Of a stretch of 38,005 nt of DNA, positions 24,565 through 33,195 are shown one piece after another (position 1 is the stretch's first letter; each line of letters begins with the position of its first letter). The notes beneath the pieces were generated by a model, which was not told the DNA's origin, ran no database searches, and saw only the letters and a list, made by a program, of their open reading frames with translations. The stretch is from Flavobacteriaceae bacterium (GTDB lineage: Bacteria; Bacteroidota; Bacteroidia; Flavobacteriales; Flavobacteriaceae), in contig JANQMD010000063.1 of the NCBI GenBank assembly GCA_028280265.1, forward strand, positions 1-38,005. The letters run 5' to 3'. The translations under genes were made by a program, and so were the position numbers.

Positions 24565-25889
24565 GATTTTTTCTTTTTAAATAGATGAGTATTTCCTTCA
24601 AAAACTACAGATAGTGTTTCATTGGTTGGGGAAAAAGTGAATGAGATTCCCATAGCATCATACTTGAAAACATGCTTCTTTTCAGCGATTAACTTGAATA
24701 GTGGTTGGCCAGTTGCTTGAGCAAACAAAACATTTCCTTTCTTGGTGATGGCTACTTCAACAGGAAAGGTCTTGCTAGTGTAAGTACCTAAATACACATC
24801 AAGGTCTTTTGAAGATAACTCATAAGTTGACTTTGATTGTAAACTTGGATCATTTTCAAAGTAGATGTCAAGAATAGAGATCACCAGAGGAAGCATAGAA
24901 GAACTCGCTCCATTTAATGTAATTGCCAGTGTAACATCCCGTTCAGGTATGTGCAAGGCAAATGATGAAAAACCATCTATCCCACCATCATGATCATAGA
25001 CTTTCAATCCTTTGTAGTTCATACTAGAAATACCCAAACCCATGCTTGTAGATACGTCGGTCATTTTTTTCAAGGAGGATTCAGAAAATAATTTTGCGTG
25101 AAATAAATGAGCGTAAAATAGCGCAACATCTTCTGTGCTAGCAACAATTCCTCCAGCTCCCATCGGAGCGCTTAAATGAGTCTCTCGAGAGATGCTATTC
25201 CATTGGTTATTTTCGAAATAATAAGGGAGAGATTCGTTTCTTCTTGGGTTGATCGATTTCCCAAAGTGAGTTCTCTTCAAACGCAAGGGTTTTGTGATTC
25301 TTTTCTTAATAATGGATGAGAATTTGGTTTTGTCAATATCTTCTGCGATGTATGAAAGCAGAATAAAATTCGTGTTCGAATAGGACGTTTTTTGCTTGGG
25401 CTCAAAATCGACAGGATGTTTCTCAAATCGATTCAACATCTGTTTCCGCGATTGTTTTTTGGTAATCCAATCTCTTAAGTTTTTATCGTTGGTAATGTTG
25501 AATAAACCACTCTGATGCCTTAAGAGATCTTCAATAGTAATCTTATTTGCATTGGGGATATTGGGAAAGAAATCACCCAAATGTGTTTCCAAGGATAATT
25601 TACCTTCTTCTACCATTTGCAAAATGATGGTAGCTGTGTAAGTTTTGGTAATAGATCCTATTCGGTATTTTGTCTCTCCATCAGCTTTTTTCTTATTTTG
25701 TTGATTGGCATAACCGAAAGATTTTTGATACACAGGTTGATTGTTTTTCAATATTGAAATCCGACCCATAGCTTGATTGTTGGATTCCAAATTGTTGAAA
25801 TGCTGATCTAGTTTTTTCGAGTTGAAGTTTTGTGCATAGCTCACAATAGCGCATAGCAATCCTATGGACAAAAGTGTTACTTTTTTCAT
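24561..25889 (-). CDS. Serine hydrolase of the beta-lactamase/D-alanyl esterase fold
   Basis: A 442-residue exported enzyme with a signal peptide ending in 'IVSYAQ'. The class C beta-lactamase-like domain (about 30-335) has all three active-site motifs: SITK (Ser79, Lys82), YSN near 170 and HDG near 301. The remaining 100 residues form a lipocalin-like beta domain often seen after this fold. Substrates in this large family include peptidoglycan peptides, D-amino-acid peptides and esters; which one applies is not known. It overlaps the DUF6624 gene by 4 bp. Confidence 0.88.
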   Translation of the reverse strand: MKKVTLLSIGLLCAIVSYAQNFNSKKLDQHFNNLESNNQAMGRISILKNNQPVYQKSFGYANQQNKKKADGETKYRIGSITKTYTATIILQMVEEGKLSLETHLGDFFPNIPNANKITIEDLLRHQSGLFNITNDKNLRDWITKKQSRKQMLNRFEKHPVDFEPKQKTSYSNTNFILLSYIAEDIDKTKFSSIIKKRITKPLRLKRTHFGKSINPRRNESLPYYFENNQWNSISRETHLSAPMGAGGIVASTEDVALFYAHLFHAKLFSESSLKKMTDVSTSMGLGISSMNYKGLKVYDHDGGIDGFSSFALHIPERDVTLAITLNGASSSMLPLVISILDIYFENDPSLQSKSTYELSSKDLDVYLGTYTSKTFPVEVAITKKGNVLFAQATGQPLFKLIAEKKHVFKYDAMGISFTFSPTNETLSVVFEGNTHLFKKKKS

Positions 25890-25958
25890 GATGTTGTAAT
25901 AAAGATTAATGTGAGTTCCTAGAATGGTCTTATCCTAGTGTAAAGTGTTATTGAAAGC

Positions 25959-26315
25959 CTATTTTTTCTTCAATGTAAGAATAATGATACCAAGTCTTGC
26001 AGCTGCAAAAATGAATATTCCGAATGTAGGAGCCAACAATCCAATCTTAAGACCATCTGCTAAAACACCGCTAGAAACATCAGAGGTCATAGAAATAGAA
26101 TCAAAGGCAGAGATCAAACCAATGAACAGCCCTAGGAATCCCCATACCAAAGAAAACAGACTAATGTGTTTAATGAGTTCTGTAATTTTTCCTGTTGCAT
26201 CACCTTTTAAGAGAACGAGAATAATTAGAGCTATACACACAATAAGCAACACTAAGTTGGTGTACATAAAAAGAGGACCTCCCTCATTCAGTAGATTTGA
26301 TACTAAAAATGTCAT
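25959..26315 (-). CDS. Short MotA/TolQ/ExbB-like membrane protein
   Basis: A 118-residue membrane protein with three hydrophobic segments. 'FSLVWGFLGLFIGLISAFDSI' and 'GLLAPTFGIFIFAAARLGIIIL' match the two pore helices of the MotA/TolQ/ExbB proton-channel family. Usual ExbB/TolQ proteins exceed 200 residues and are next to ExbD/TolR; here there is no partner gene and the large cytoplasmic domain is missing. It may be a minimal family variant. The start codon follows a long AT-rich leader. Confidence 0.7.
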   Translation of the reverse strand: MTFLVSNLLNEGGPLFMYTNLVLLIVCIALIILVLLKGDATGKITELIKHISLFSLVWGFLGLFIGLISAFDSISMTSDVSSGVLADGLKIGLLAPTFGIFIFAAARLGIIILTLKKK

Positions 26316-26508
26316 AATAGTTTAATTTTAAATGAATTTGATTCAAATCTAAATGATAGTCCTTCTTAAAAATTTTATAAGCGATGATGTACAGTTTCTT
26401 AATCAAAAAAAACAATTTTACAACGATGTATTGCAAATTAACTAAAATTGGTAATCCGTCCTCATGTATTAGGAATTTATCGCAAAAAGTATGGACTTTC
26501 TCTAAAAT

Positions 26509-27612
26509 ATGAGATATTGCAACCTTATGAAGAGGTATAAAAATATACTAAGCTCTTTTTCCATAGTTCTTGCGAATCTATTCTTTTGGATAGCAGTATA
26601 TTTTTTCTACACCTATTTCTTAGGTTATGGTAGTTCAAATACAGAATATGTAAATCGCTTTTCCGCCTATTTAATGCCAGTTACAATACTGCTGAGTTAT
26701 TTTGTAATTTTTGTATTGATTCGTGATTATTTGCGAAAACGGAAGTACAAGCTTTTTATCTTATACGGAATCTATACATTGATTATTTCTTTTTCTGGAA
26801 TTATCATTTCTATCTTTTATGGACTTGTTTTTTCATCCTATCTCAAAGAATTAAATACGGAAGCACTTACAAAATCAATTACATTGATTGTGATGGGCGT
26901 TTATTTTGTCGTGATAGTAGCCGTTTTCCTGAGCCTTTTGGTTTTTAGTTATTTATCAAGTATGAAGAGTGAAGATTTAAAAAATAGATTCTTACATGCC
27001 CAGTTACAACTGAAAGAACAGGAGTTGAAGTTTTTAAAAATGCAAATCCACCCGCATTTTTTGTTCAACTCTTTAAATACAATTTATGGTTTTGCGTTGC
27101 AGAAAAGAGAAGAAGCTCCCGAGATGATTTTGAAATTATCGAACCTACTAGATTATATTTTATATCAGATTCAAAAGCCAACGGTTTTTCTCGAAGACGA
27201 ATGGAATCACTTAGAAGATTATATAGCCTTGGAAAAAATGAGGTTTCATGATACATTAGCAGTAACCATAGAAAAAGAGATCGATCAGCCAGAAGTGTTA
27301 ATGGCTCCTATGTTATTGATTCCTTTTGTTGAAAATAGTTTCAAACACGGCTCCATTATTGATGGATTTTTAACCATAGCGCTATCTTTGAAAGTTAAAA
27401 ATGATGAGTTGATTTTTTACATAGAAAATTCAACAAATAATTCTGAAAAAGAGAATGCTGGAATAGGGTTGGAGAATATCAAAAGAAGATTAGAAATGTT
27501 GTATCCTAATGCTTATGAAATGAGTATCTCAGAGCCTAAAAATAAATTCATAGTAAACGTAAGGATTCAGACAAATAAATTGAAAAATTTAAAAAAAGAG
27601 AATGAAGGTTAG
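26509..27612 (+). CDS. LytS/YehU-type sensor histidine kinase
   Basis: A 367-residue membrane kinase. Four hydrophobic segments span about 10-155, followed by a short coiled coil and the His_kinase domain with 'LKFLKMQIHPHFLFNSLNTIYGFAL'; the second His of HPHF is the expected phosphate site. The ATP-binding part shows 'PMLLIPFVENSFKHG' and 'GIGLENIKRRLEMLYP'. There is no separate sensor domain, so the membrane helices probably do the sensing. An alternative ATG at 26527 gives six fewer residues. It overlaps the response regulator by 11 bp. Confidence 0.93.
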   Translation: MRYCNLMKRYKNILSSFSIVLANLFFWIAVYFFYTYFLGYGSSNTEYVNRFSAYLMPVTILLSYFVIFVLIRDYLRKRKYKLFILYGIYTLIISFSGIIISIFYGLVFSSYLKELNTEALTKSITLIVMGVYFVVIVAVFLSLLVFSYLSSMKSEDLKNRFLHAQLQLKEQELKFLKMQIHPHFLFNSLNTIYGFALQKREEAPEMILKLSNLLDYILYQIQKPTVFLEDEWNHLEDYIALEKMRFHDTLAVTIEKEIDQPEVLMAPMLLIPFVENSFKHGSIIDGFLTIALSLKVKNDELIFYIENSTNNSEKENAGIGLENIKRRLEMLYPNAYEMSISEPKNKFIVNVRIQTNKLKNLKKENEG

Positions 27613-28309
27613 ATGTGTTATTGTAGATGATGAACCTGTCGCTAGAGAGATTTTGGCTTCGTATATTGACAAGGTCAATGATGTTGAACTGGTCACTTCT
27701 TGTAAAAACGGTGTAGAAGCGCTGTCAGTTTTACACAAAGAAAGCATTGATCTCATCTTTTTAGACATCAATATGCCAGAGATCACAGGGCTTACATTGG
27801 CGAAATCCATCCACCCATCTACCCGAGTGATTTTTACCACAGCATACAGAGAATATGCTTTGGATGGATTCGATCTACAGGCCATCGATTATCTTCTAAA
27901 GCCGATTTCTTTTGACCGTTTCTTAAAAGCCATTCAAAAGTATTTCGATATGTATGGTTCAAAGCTTCCTGAAAAAGAATTCCCTGTGGAAAAGGAAATG
28001 ACAGACGGAATTTTTGTGCGATCAGATCGTAAGATGATAAAAGTTCGTTTTCAAGATATTTATCATATAGAAAGTTTGAGTGATTATATCAAAATCTTTA
28101 CCCACGATCAGGTGATCATCACCAGAGAGACAATAAGCAATATAGAATCAAAGTTGCCAAGAAATGAGTTTCTTCGCACCCATAGGTCATATATTGTATC
28201 TCTGGCAAGAATCGTATCGTACACAAATGAATTTGTAGAAGTAGGCCAGAAAGCAATACCCATCAGTAGGTCATACAAAGAAAATGTCTTGAGTAGATTG
28301 CAAAATTGA
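27602..28309 (+). CDS. LytTR-family response regulator
   Basis: A 235-residue regulator. The receiver domain (1-120) has 'IVDDEP', the phosphate-acceptor Asp55 in 'LIFLDINMPEITG', the conserved Thr in 'VIFTTAYREYALDGFDLQAIDYLLKPISF' and the following Lys. The LytTR DNA-binding domain (about 135-235) has 'FVRSDRKMIKVRFQDIYHIESLSDYIKI' and 'LPRNEFLRTHRSYIVSLARI'. It overlaps the LytS-type kinase and surely forms a pair with it. No target is clear; the mevalonate genes begin 39 bp downstream but have their own promoter box. Confidence 0.95.
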   Translation: MKVRCVIVDDEPVAREILASYIDKVNDVELVTSCKNGVEALSVLHKESIDLIFLDINMPEITGLTLAKSIHPSTRVIFTTAYREYALDGFDLQAIDYLLKPISFDRFLKAIQKYFDMYGSKLPEKEFPVEKEMTDGIFVRSDRKMIKVRFQDIYHIESLSDYIKIFTHDQVIITRETISNIESKLPRNEFLRTHRSYIVSLARIVSYTNEFVEVGQKAIPISRSYKENVLSRLQN

Positions 28310-28324
28310 TCTCGATAAAACAGC

Positions 28325-28332
28325 TATCTTTG
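28325..28332 (+). promoter_or_regulatory. -7 box of the mevalonate operon
   Basis: TATCTTTG is a perfect TAnnTTTG, with TTG at 28306-28308 as a -33 element (16 bp spacing). It ends 16 bp before the TTG start of the decarboxylase gene. Confidence 0.6.
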
Positions 28333-28348
28333 CCCTAAAATAATATTC

Positions 28349-29434
28349 TTGGATACAAAGCAATTTATCCCCAAAGAACTTTCTAATTCAATAGAAAAAG
28401 CCTCTTTCACTTGGCAAACCCCTAGCAACATAGCACTTGTGAAATATTGGGGAAAGTCAGATCCTCAAATTCCTAAAAACGCTTCAATTAGCTTTACACT
28501 TTCTAACTGTTACACGAAAACGAGTATTGATTTTGTGAGAAAGCAAGTAAGCAATCAAGCATGCAATTTTGAATTGTATTTTGAAGGTAAGAAAAAGGAA
28601 GATTTTAAGCCAAAGATTGAAAAATTCTTTGAGAGAATTCTAATGTATTGCCCATACCTTTTGGATTATGAAATGGAGATTCATTCAGAGAATTCGTTTC
28701 CGCACAGTAGTGGAATAGCCTCTTCTGCCAGTGGAATGAGTGCTATTGCAATGTGTCTTTTAAGTTTAGAATGTGCATTGAGCAAGGTTGAAATGAGTGA
28801 CGCATTTATAAAAAGGAAAGCCTCTTTTCTAGCGAGACTAGGATCTGGTAGTGCCAGTAGAAGTATCGAAGGTCCTCTAGTAGTATGGGGTGCGCATGCC
28901 GAGATTCCTGAAAGTTCTGATGTATTCGGAACGAAATTTCCATTTCAAGTACACTCAATTTTTGAAGATTATCAGGATACTATTTTGCTAGTAGATAAGG
29001 GAGAGAAACAAGTGAGTAGTACTATTGGTCATAATTTAATGCACAATCATCCTTTTGCAGCGCAGAGGTTCACACAAGCCAATGAAAATTTGAGTAAAAT
29101 TTCTCAATACCTCCAAAAAGGAGATATCAATTCTTTCATAAAGTTGGTGGAGAGTGAGGCACTGAGCTTGCATGCGATGATGCTAACGAGTGACCCTTAT
29201 TTTATTTTGATGAAGCCAAATACATTGGAAATCATTAATGCGATTTGGCACTACAGAAAGGTTACAGGCAGTAAAGCTTGTTTTACGCTAGACGCAGGGG
29301 CAAACGTTCATCTGTTGTATCCACTTTCTGAGAAAAATGAGGTGCTTCAATTTATTGATAATGAGTTGTCTATGTTCTGTCAGAAAAATCAGTATATTTG
29401 TGATCATGTAGGTTTAGGAGCCGTAGAAAAATAG
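28349..29434 (+). CDS. mvaD: Diphosphomevalonate decarboxylase
   Basis: A 361-residue GHMP-family enzyme that turns mevalonate 5-diphosphate into isopentenyl diphosphate with ATP, the last step of the mevalonate pathway. 'NIALVKYWGKSDPQIPKNASIS' near the N-terminus and 'SSGIASSASGMSAIAMCL' (phosphate loop) around 130 are diagnostic. 'LGSGSASRSIEGPLVVWG' and 'TLDAGANVHLLYP' follow. The start is a TTG; no in-frame ATG lies between the promoter box and the conserved part. It belongs with the GHMP kinase 560 bp downstream. Confidence 0.95.
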   Translation: MDTKQFIPKELSNSIEKASFTWQTPSNIALVKYWGKSDPQIPKNASISFTLSNCYTKTSIDFVRKQVSNQACNFELYFEGKKKEDFKPKIEKFFERILMYCPYLLDYEMEIHSENSFPHSSGIASSASGMSAIAMCLLSLECALSKVEMSDAFIKRKASFLARLGSGSASRSIEGPLVVWGAHAEIPESSDVFGTKFPFQVHSIFEDYQDTILLVDKGEKQVSSTIGHNLMHNHPFAAQRFTQANENLSKISQYLQKGDINSFIKLVESEALSLHAMMLTSDPYFILMKPNTLEIINAIWHYRKVTGSKACFTLDAGANVHLLYPLSEKNEVLQFIDNELSMFCQKNQYICDHVGLGAVEK

Positions 29435-29438
29435 TATT

Positions 29439-29963
29439 TTGAAGTTTAAGAAATTACATATAAAGTCTCTAGTTACCATTTTGTTTTTACTTATGGTTGT
29501 TCAATTTTCTTATGGTCAAAACAAAGTATGGCTAGATGAAAAACACAATGAGACCACTGCAGAATTAGGAGTGTATTACAGACCGTCACCTAAGAAGAAA
29601 AAATCCAATTACCTAATTGTAGATTACTACAAGAATGGGAAGAAATATAGAGAAGGAAAGGCTTTGTCTTCGAGAGTCAATAGTGAAGACTTCAAAGGAA
29701 TTGTGACCTACTACTACAAAAATGGGAACATATCTAAAAAAGAAAAGTACAAGAGAGGAAAGCTGAATGGATTGTTTCAAGAGTACTACATCACAGGTGA
29801 GTTAAAAATTGATGGGAGTTACAATGATGGAATGAAACAAGGAGTTTGGAAATTCTACTACAAAACAGGAAAAATTAAAACCAAAGGGAAATACAGAGAT
29901 GGAGAAAAGGTAGGTATCTGGAAAACTTACTATAAAAATGTCTATTATCCTGATGATGAATAA
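29439..29963 (+). CDS. Secreted MORN/YwqK-type repeat protein
   Basis: A 174-residue protein with a signal peptide ending in 'VQFSYGQ' and a TTG start 4 bp after mvaD. Residues about 60-165 hold about five repeats of the form 'YY(K)NG.(I).K.KYK.GK.NG.(F/W).(E/F)YY', the MORN-like unit of the YwqK family. Some YwqK proteins are called antitoxins, but this exported copy has no toxin next to it, and such repeats are widespread in Bacteroidota. Its place between two mevalonate genes is conserved in my memory of related genomes, though I cannot say why. Confidence 0.8.
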   Translation: MKFKKLHIKSLVTILFLLMVVQFSYGQNKVWLDEKHNETTAELGVYYRPSPKKKKSNYLIVDYYKNGKKYREGKALSSRVNSEDFKGIVTYYYKNGNISKKEKYKRGKLNGLFQEYYITGELKIDGSYNDGMKQGVWKFYYKTGKIKTKGKYRDGEKVGIWKTYYKNVYYPDDE

Positions 29964-29971
29964 TTTTATTG

Positions 29972-29979
29972 TACCTTTG
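29972..29979 (+). promoter_or_regulatory. Possible internal -7 box before the GHMP kinase
   Basis: TACCTTTG fits TAnnTTTG and ends 17 bp before the kinase ATG. No -33 TTG at suitable spacing. Confidence 0.4.
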
Positions 29980-29996
29980 TACTATAAGAAAACTCC

Positions 29997-30923
29997 ATGA
30001 AAGGACCCCTCTTTTACGCTAAAATCTTACTCTTTGGAGAGTATGGAATTATCAAAGATTCCAAAGGCTTAGCCATCCCGTACAATTCTTACAAAGGAGC
30101 TCTCAAGTCCGTATCTAATCTTACAGGAGAAGCTAAAAAATCAAATGACAACCTTAAAAGGTTTCATCATTATTTGGAACAAATTGATTCAGATGTGGTT
30201 TCTTTTGATTTGCAAAAGTTCAAAGAAGATATTGAAAGTGGGATGTATTTTGACTCCTCGATCCCGCAAGGTTATGGAGTAGGAAGCTCAGGAGCTTTGG
30301 TTGCGTCTGTTTATGACAGATATGCAAATGATAAAATTACGATTTTAGAAAACTTAACAAGAGATAAACTGTTGACGTTAAAAGAGATCTTTTCTTTAAT
30401 GGAATCTTTTTTTCACGGAAAGAGTTCTGGATTGGATCCTTTAAATAGTTACTTAAGCCTTCCTATATTGATCAATTCTAAAACCAACATAGAACCCGCA
30501 GGGATCCCGTCACAAAAAGAAGGAAGCGGAGCAGTGTTTTTATTGGATTCTGAACAAGTTGGGGAAACAGAACCCATGGTGAATATCTTCATGAATAAAA
30601 TGAAGAATGAAGGTTTCAGAAAAATGCTCAGTGAAGAGTTTGTCTCATACACAGACGCTTGTATCGATGACTTTTTGCATGGAAATATAACCTCTTTGTT
30701 CAAAAATGTAAAAGGACTTTCTAAAGTCGTACTTGCAAACTTCAAGCCTATGATTCCCTCTGCATTTCATAAAGTTTGGGAGAAAGGCATACAAACAAAT
30801 GAATATTACCTCAAATTATGTGGATCTGGTGGAGGAGGCTATATTCTAGGCTTTACTAAAGATTACGAGAAAGCAAAGGAATCTTTGAAAGATTACAAAC
30901 TCGAAGTAGTTTATAGGTTTTAG
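29997..30923 (+). CDS. GHMP kinase, probable mevalonate kinase
   Basis: A 308-residue GHMP-fold kinase. It has 'FYAKILLFGEYGII' at the N-terminus, the phosphate-binding loop 'PQGYGVGSSGALVASVYDRY' near 92 (PxGxGxGSSGA pattern), 'HGKSSGLDPLNSY' around 143 with the likely catalytic Asp, and 'LKLCGSGGGGYILGF' at the end. Its place between mvaD and a UbiA prenyltransferase points to phosphorylation of mevalonate. Phosphomevalonate kinase is an alternative, but motif layout favours mevalonate kinase. Confidence 0.85.
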   Translation: MKGPLFYAKILLFGEYGIIKDSKGLAIPYNSYKGALKSVSNLTGEAKKSNDNLKRFHHYLEQIDSDVVSFDLQKFKEDIESGMYFDSSIPQGYGVGSSGALVASVYDRYANDKITILENLTRDKLLTLKEIFSLMESFFHGKSSGLDPLNSYLSLPILINSKTNIEPAGIPSQKEGSGAVFLLDSEQVGETEPMVNIFMNKMKNEGFRKMLSEEFVSYTDACIDDFLHGNITSLFKNVKGLSKVVLANFKPMIPSAFHKVWEKGIQTNEYYLKLCGSGGGGYILGFTKDYEKAKESLKDYKLEVVYRF

Positions 30924-30937
30924 AAGTTTCTATAAAA

Positions 30938-31855
30938 ATGGAGAATACCCGAAAAGTTTCTTTGTTTTATAAGCTCTTCAGTTTACTGTCGGTTGTTAGA
31001 GGTTACAACATTCTTGTTCTTGTTCTTGCTCAATATTTAGCATCTATTTTCATTTTTTCACGTCAAAAATCTGTGAAGCATGTAGTGCTCGATTTGCACT
31101 TATTATTCATTGTATTGGCGACTATCTGTGTTGTTGCAGCGGGTTATATCATCAATAATTTTTACGATAAAAAAGCAGACAAAATAAACAGACCTTTAAA
31201 GTCTAACTTAGATGATTATGTTCGTCAGCAGACAAAACTTTCTATTTACTTTGTGTTAAACTTCTTGGGAGTTTGTATTGCCTTTCTGGTTTCTTGGCGT
31301 GCAGCACTGTTCTTTGCAGTATATATTTTTGGGATCTGGTTCTACTCACACAAGTTAAAAAGATATCCTTTAACTGGATTGATCTCTGCTACTGTGTTAA
31401 CCCTATTGCCTTTTTTTGCAGTCTTTGTTTACTATAAAAACTTTTCGAAAATCATCTTTGTGCATGCTATTTTTCTCTTCTTAGTCATCATGGTACGTGA
31501 ACTGATAAAAGATTTAGAAAATATGCGTGGTGCGGTAGTAAGCAATTACAAAACATTTCCAATTGCTTATGGGGAAAAAACCGCCAAGTTGACATCTGTC
31601 TTTCTCATACTACTTTCGCTAATTCCAGTTGTATTCCTATTAGACTACCCTGCGATCACCTATATGAAGTATTATTTTTACGTAACAATGGTTTCACTAA
31701 TCATTGTGGCAGTTGTGTTACTGCAATCGAATCAGAAAAGGCATTATACCATTCTGCACAATACATTAAAAATTCTATTGCTCTTAGGGGTGTTGAGCCT
31801 TGTTTTTATCGATACAAGTCTTTTGATTGAAAAAGTGATTGACAAACTCAATTAA
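30938..31855 (+). CDS. UbiA-family prenyltransferase
   Basis: A 305-residue integral membrane enzyme with about nine membrane helices. The first Asp-rich motif is 'NNFYDKKADKINRP' (about 83-96), binding the prenyl diphosphate through Mg2+. The second is 'RELIKDLENMRGD'-like, here 'RELIKDLENMRGAVVSNYKTFP', with the Lys and Thr-Phe-Pro ending usual in this family. Bacteroidota members at this locus are often labelled geranylgeranylglycerol-phosphate geranylgeranyltransferase, but the real acceptor is uncertain. It lies 14 bp after the mevalonate kinase, so precursor supply and use are encoded together. Confidence 0.88.
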   Translation: MENTRKVSLFYKLFSLLSVVRGYNILVLVLAQYLASIFIFSRQKSVKHVVLDLHLLFIVLATICVVAAGYIINNFYDKKADKINRPLKSNLDDYVRQQTKLSIYFVLNFLGVCIAFLVSWRAALFFAVYIFGIWFYSHKLKRYPLTGLISATVLTLLPFFAVFVYYKNFSKIIFVHAIFLFLVIMVRELIKDLENMRGAVVSNYKTFPIAYGEKTAKLTSVFLILLSLIPVVFLLDYPAITYMKYYFYVTMVSLIIVAVVLLQSNQKRHYTILHNTLKILLLLGVLSLVFIDTSLLIEKVIDKLN

Positions 31856-31872
31856 AATCAAATAATTAGCAC

Positions 31873-31880
31873 TACTTTTG
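31873..31880 (+). promoter_or_regulatory. Possible -7 box before the RluB-type gene
   Basis: TACTTTTG fits TAnnTTTG and ends 14 bp before the ATG at 31895. It suggests the synthase can be transcribed apart from the mevalonate genes. Confidence 0.45.
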
Positions 31881-31894
31881 CAAAAATTTTTAAA

Positions 31895-32725
31895 ATGAAC
31901 TCACGTAAAAACTCGTCGAGAGGACGACAAGCAAGCAAAGGCAACTCTCCTCAACGTAAAAAACAAACTCAAAAAGACTTCAAGAAGCATTCTTCTTCTC
32001 CAAAGAAAGTAGAATCAGATGGAATTCGGTTGAATAAATTTATTTCCAATTCAGGAATTTGCTCAAGAAGAGAGGCAGATACCTACATAGAACACGGAAG
32101 TGTAACAGTCAACGGGAAGCTCGTTACCGAAATGGGATACAAAGTAAAACCAGGTGATGAGGTACGTTTTGATGGGACATTGATTTCTCCTGAAAAGAAA
32201 AGATATATTCTATTAAACAAGCCGAAAAACTATATCACTACTATGGATGATGATCGTGGTAGAAAGACCGTAATGGACTTGGTAGAGGGAGCTACAAAAG
32301 AGAGAATTTATCCTGTAGGTAGGTTGGATAGAATGACTACTGGATTGCTATTGTTTACCAATGACGGAGAGTTGGCTAAAAAGTTAACTCACCCTAAGCA
32401 TAATGTAAGAAAATTATATCACGCTTCATTAGATAGAAAATTAGATTTAAGTGATTTGGAAAAGCTAAGGGGAGATGTAATTATTGAAGGGAGAAAAGTA
32501 TTCATTGATGCTGTATCTTACGTAGAAGGTCAAGCTAGATCAGAAGTGGGAATAGAAATTCATTCTGGAAGAAATAGGATTGTACGTAAAATATTCGAGC
32601 ATGTAGGATATAAAGTTGTGAAGCTGGATAGAGTTATTTTTGCAGGTATGACTAAGAAAAATTTACCTAGAGGAAGATGGAGAGAACTAACTACACAGGA
32701 AGTAATCAATCTACAAATGCTATAA
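31895..32725 (+). CDS. rluB: RsuA/RluB-family pseudouridine synthase
   Basis: A 276-residue rRNA-modifying enzyme. A basic, disordered N-terminal tail of about 45 residues (rich in Lys, Arg, Ser, Gln) precedes an S4 domain ('IRLNKFISNSGICSRREADTYI') and the catalytic domain, with 'LNKPKNYITTMDDDRGRKTVMDL' and the active-site 'YPVGRLDRMTTGLLLFTNDG'. 'SGRNRIVRKIFEHVGYKVVKLDRV' near the end is typical of RsuA/RluB. The RluB assignment (23S position 2605) follows overall likeness. It comes 39 bp after the UbiA gene. Confidence 0.92.
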   Translation: MNSRKNSSRGRQASKGNSPQRKKQTQKDFKKHSSSPKKVESDGIRLNKFISNSGICSRREADTYIEHGSVTVNGKLVTEMGYKVKPGDEVRFDGTLISPEKKRYILLNKPKNYITTMDDDRGRKTVMDLVEGATKERIYPVGRLDRMTTGLLLFTNDGELAKKLTHPKHNVRKLYHASLDRKLDLSDLEKLRGDVIIEGRKVFIDAVSYVEGQARSEVGIEIHSGRNRIVRKIFEHVGYKVVKLDRVIFAGMTKKNLPRGRWRELTTQEVINLQML

Positions 32726-32751
32726 GTAGACGAGTAGCGTCTTTTTTACTT
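32724..32751 (+). terminator. Weak terminator-like hairpin after rluB
   Basis: AGACG (32728-32732) pairs with CGTCT (32738-32742), followed directly by T6; flanking AAGTA and TACTT may add to the stem around the T run. It begins in the rluB stop codon. Confidence 0.5.
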
Positions 32752-32770
32752 GTAAACAGCATAGTATAAG

Positions 32771-32811
32771 GAATCAGTTTTAAAAGTTGTGTGTATCTTT
32801 TAAACTGATTC
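32771..32811. repeat. Imperfect inverted repeat
   Basis: GAATCAGTTTTAAAAG (32771-32786) and CTTTTAAACTGATTC (32797-32811) pair over 15 bases with one extra T in the left arm, around a 10-base loop. It has no T-tract and may be an RNA structure or a binding site. Confidence 0.7.
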
Positions 32812-33109
32812 TGTGAAAAAGAAACATAACATTTAGTCTTGATCCCTGATGTCCATCTTTTATGATTCGTAATTTGATATTCTGAATTCGACAATCAAAA
32901 ATTTACAAAAACCAACAGAAAACAGAGCAACTGACCTTGATTCGTATAAGTACTAGTACGAAGAATTACGATATGCGCCTTAGAAACTAACACTTGTTAA
33001 CAGTTTAGTTATTATTTAACTTAATGGTAATCAGTGTTTTAAAAATAAAAATGTTAATACTGAATTAAGATTAGTATTACTACGTACTTTAAAAACATGA
33101 GTCGTGAAC

Positions 33110-33117
33110 TACATTTG
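33110..33117 (+). promoter_or_regulatory. Probable -7 box of the secreted-protein gene
   Basis: TACATTTG fits TAnnTTTG and sits in the small palindrome ACTACATTTGTAGT (33109-33122). A transcript would start near 33124, leaving a leader of about 70 bases before the ATG at 33196. Confidence 0.5.
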
Positions 33118-33195
33118 TAGTAATATTATACAACTCCCTAAAGCGTATAAGATTTGCCCACTAATCAAACAAGAGTAATCCTTAACAAACTAAAA

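Larger units (their letters stand above)
32726..33195. other. Long intergenic region before the accessory segment
   Basis: 470 bp without a credible gene. It holds a weak terminator next to rluB, a large inverted repeat at 32771-32811, a 7 bp inverted repeat (TAATACT 33055-33061, AGTATTA 33073-33079), and a likely promoter box TACATTTG at 33110-33117. Composition is very AT-rich. It marks the border between housekeeping genes and the RHS-containing segment. Confidence 0.65.

Noticed and set aside
25945..26325. Open frame of 126 codons on the plus strand
   Set aside because: Antisense to the ExbB-like gene, whose membrane helices and family motifs are much more convincing.
29439..29963. Toxin-antitoxin pair involving the YwqK-like protein
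   Set aside because: The protein is exported by a signal peptide and its neighbours are mevalonate enzymes; no toxin gene is adjacent.
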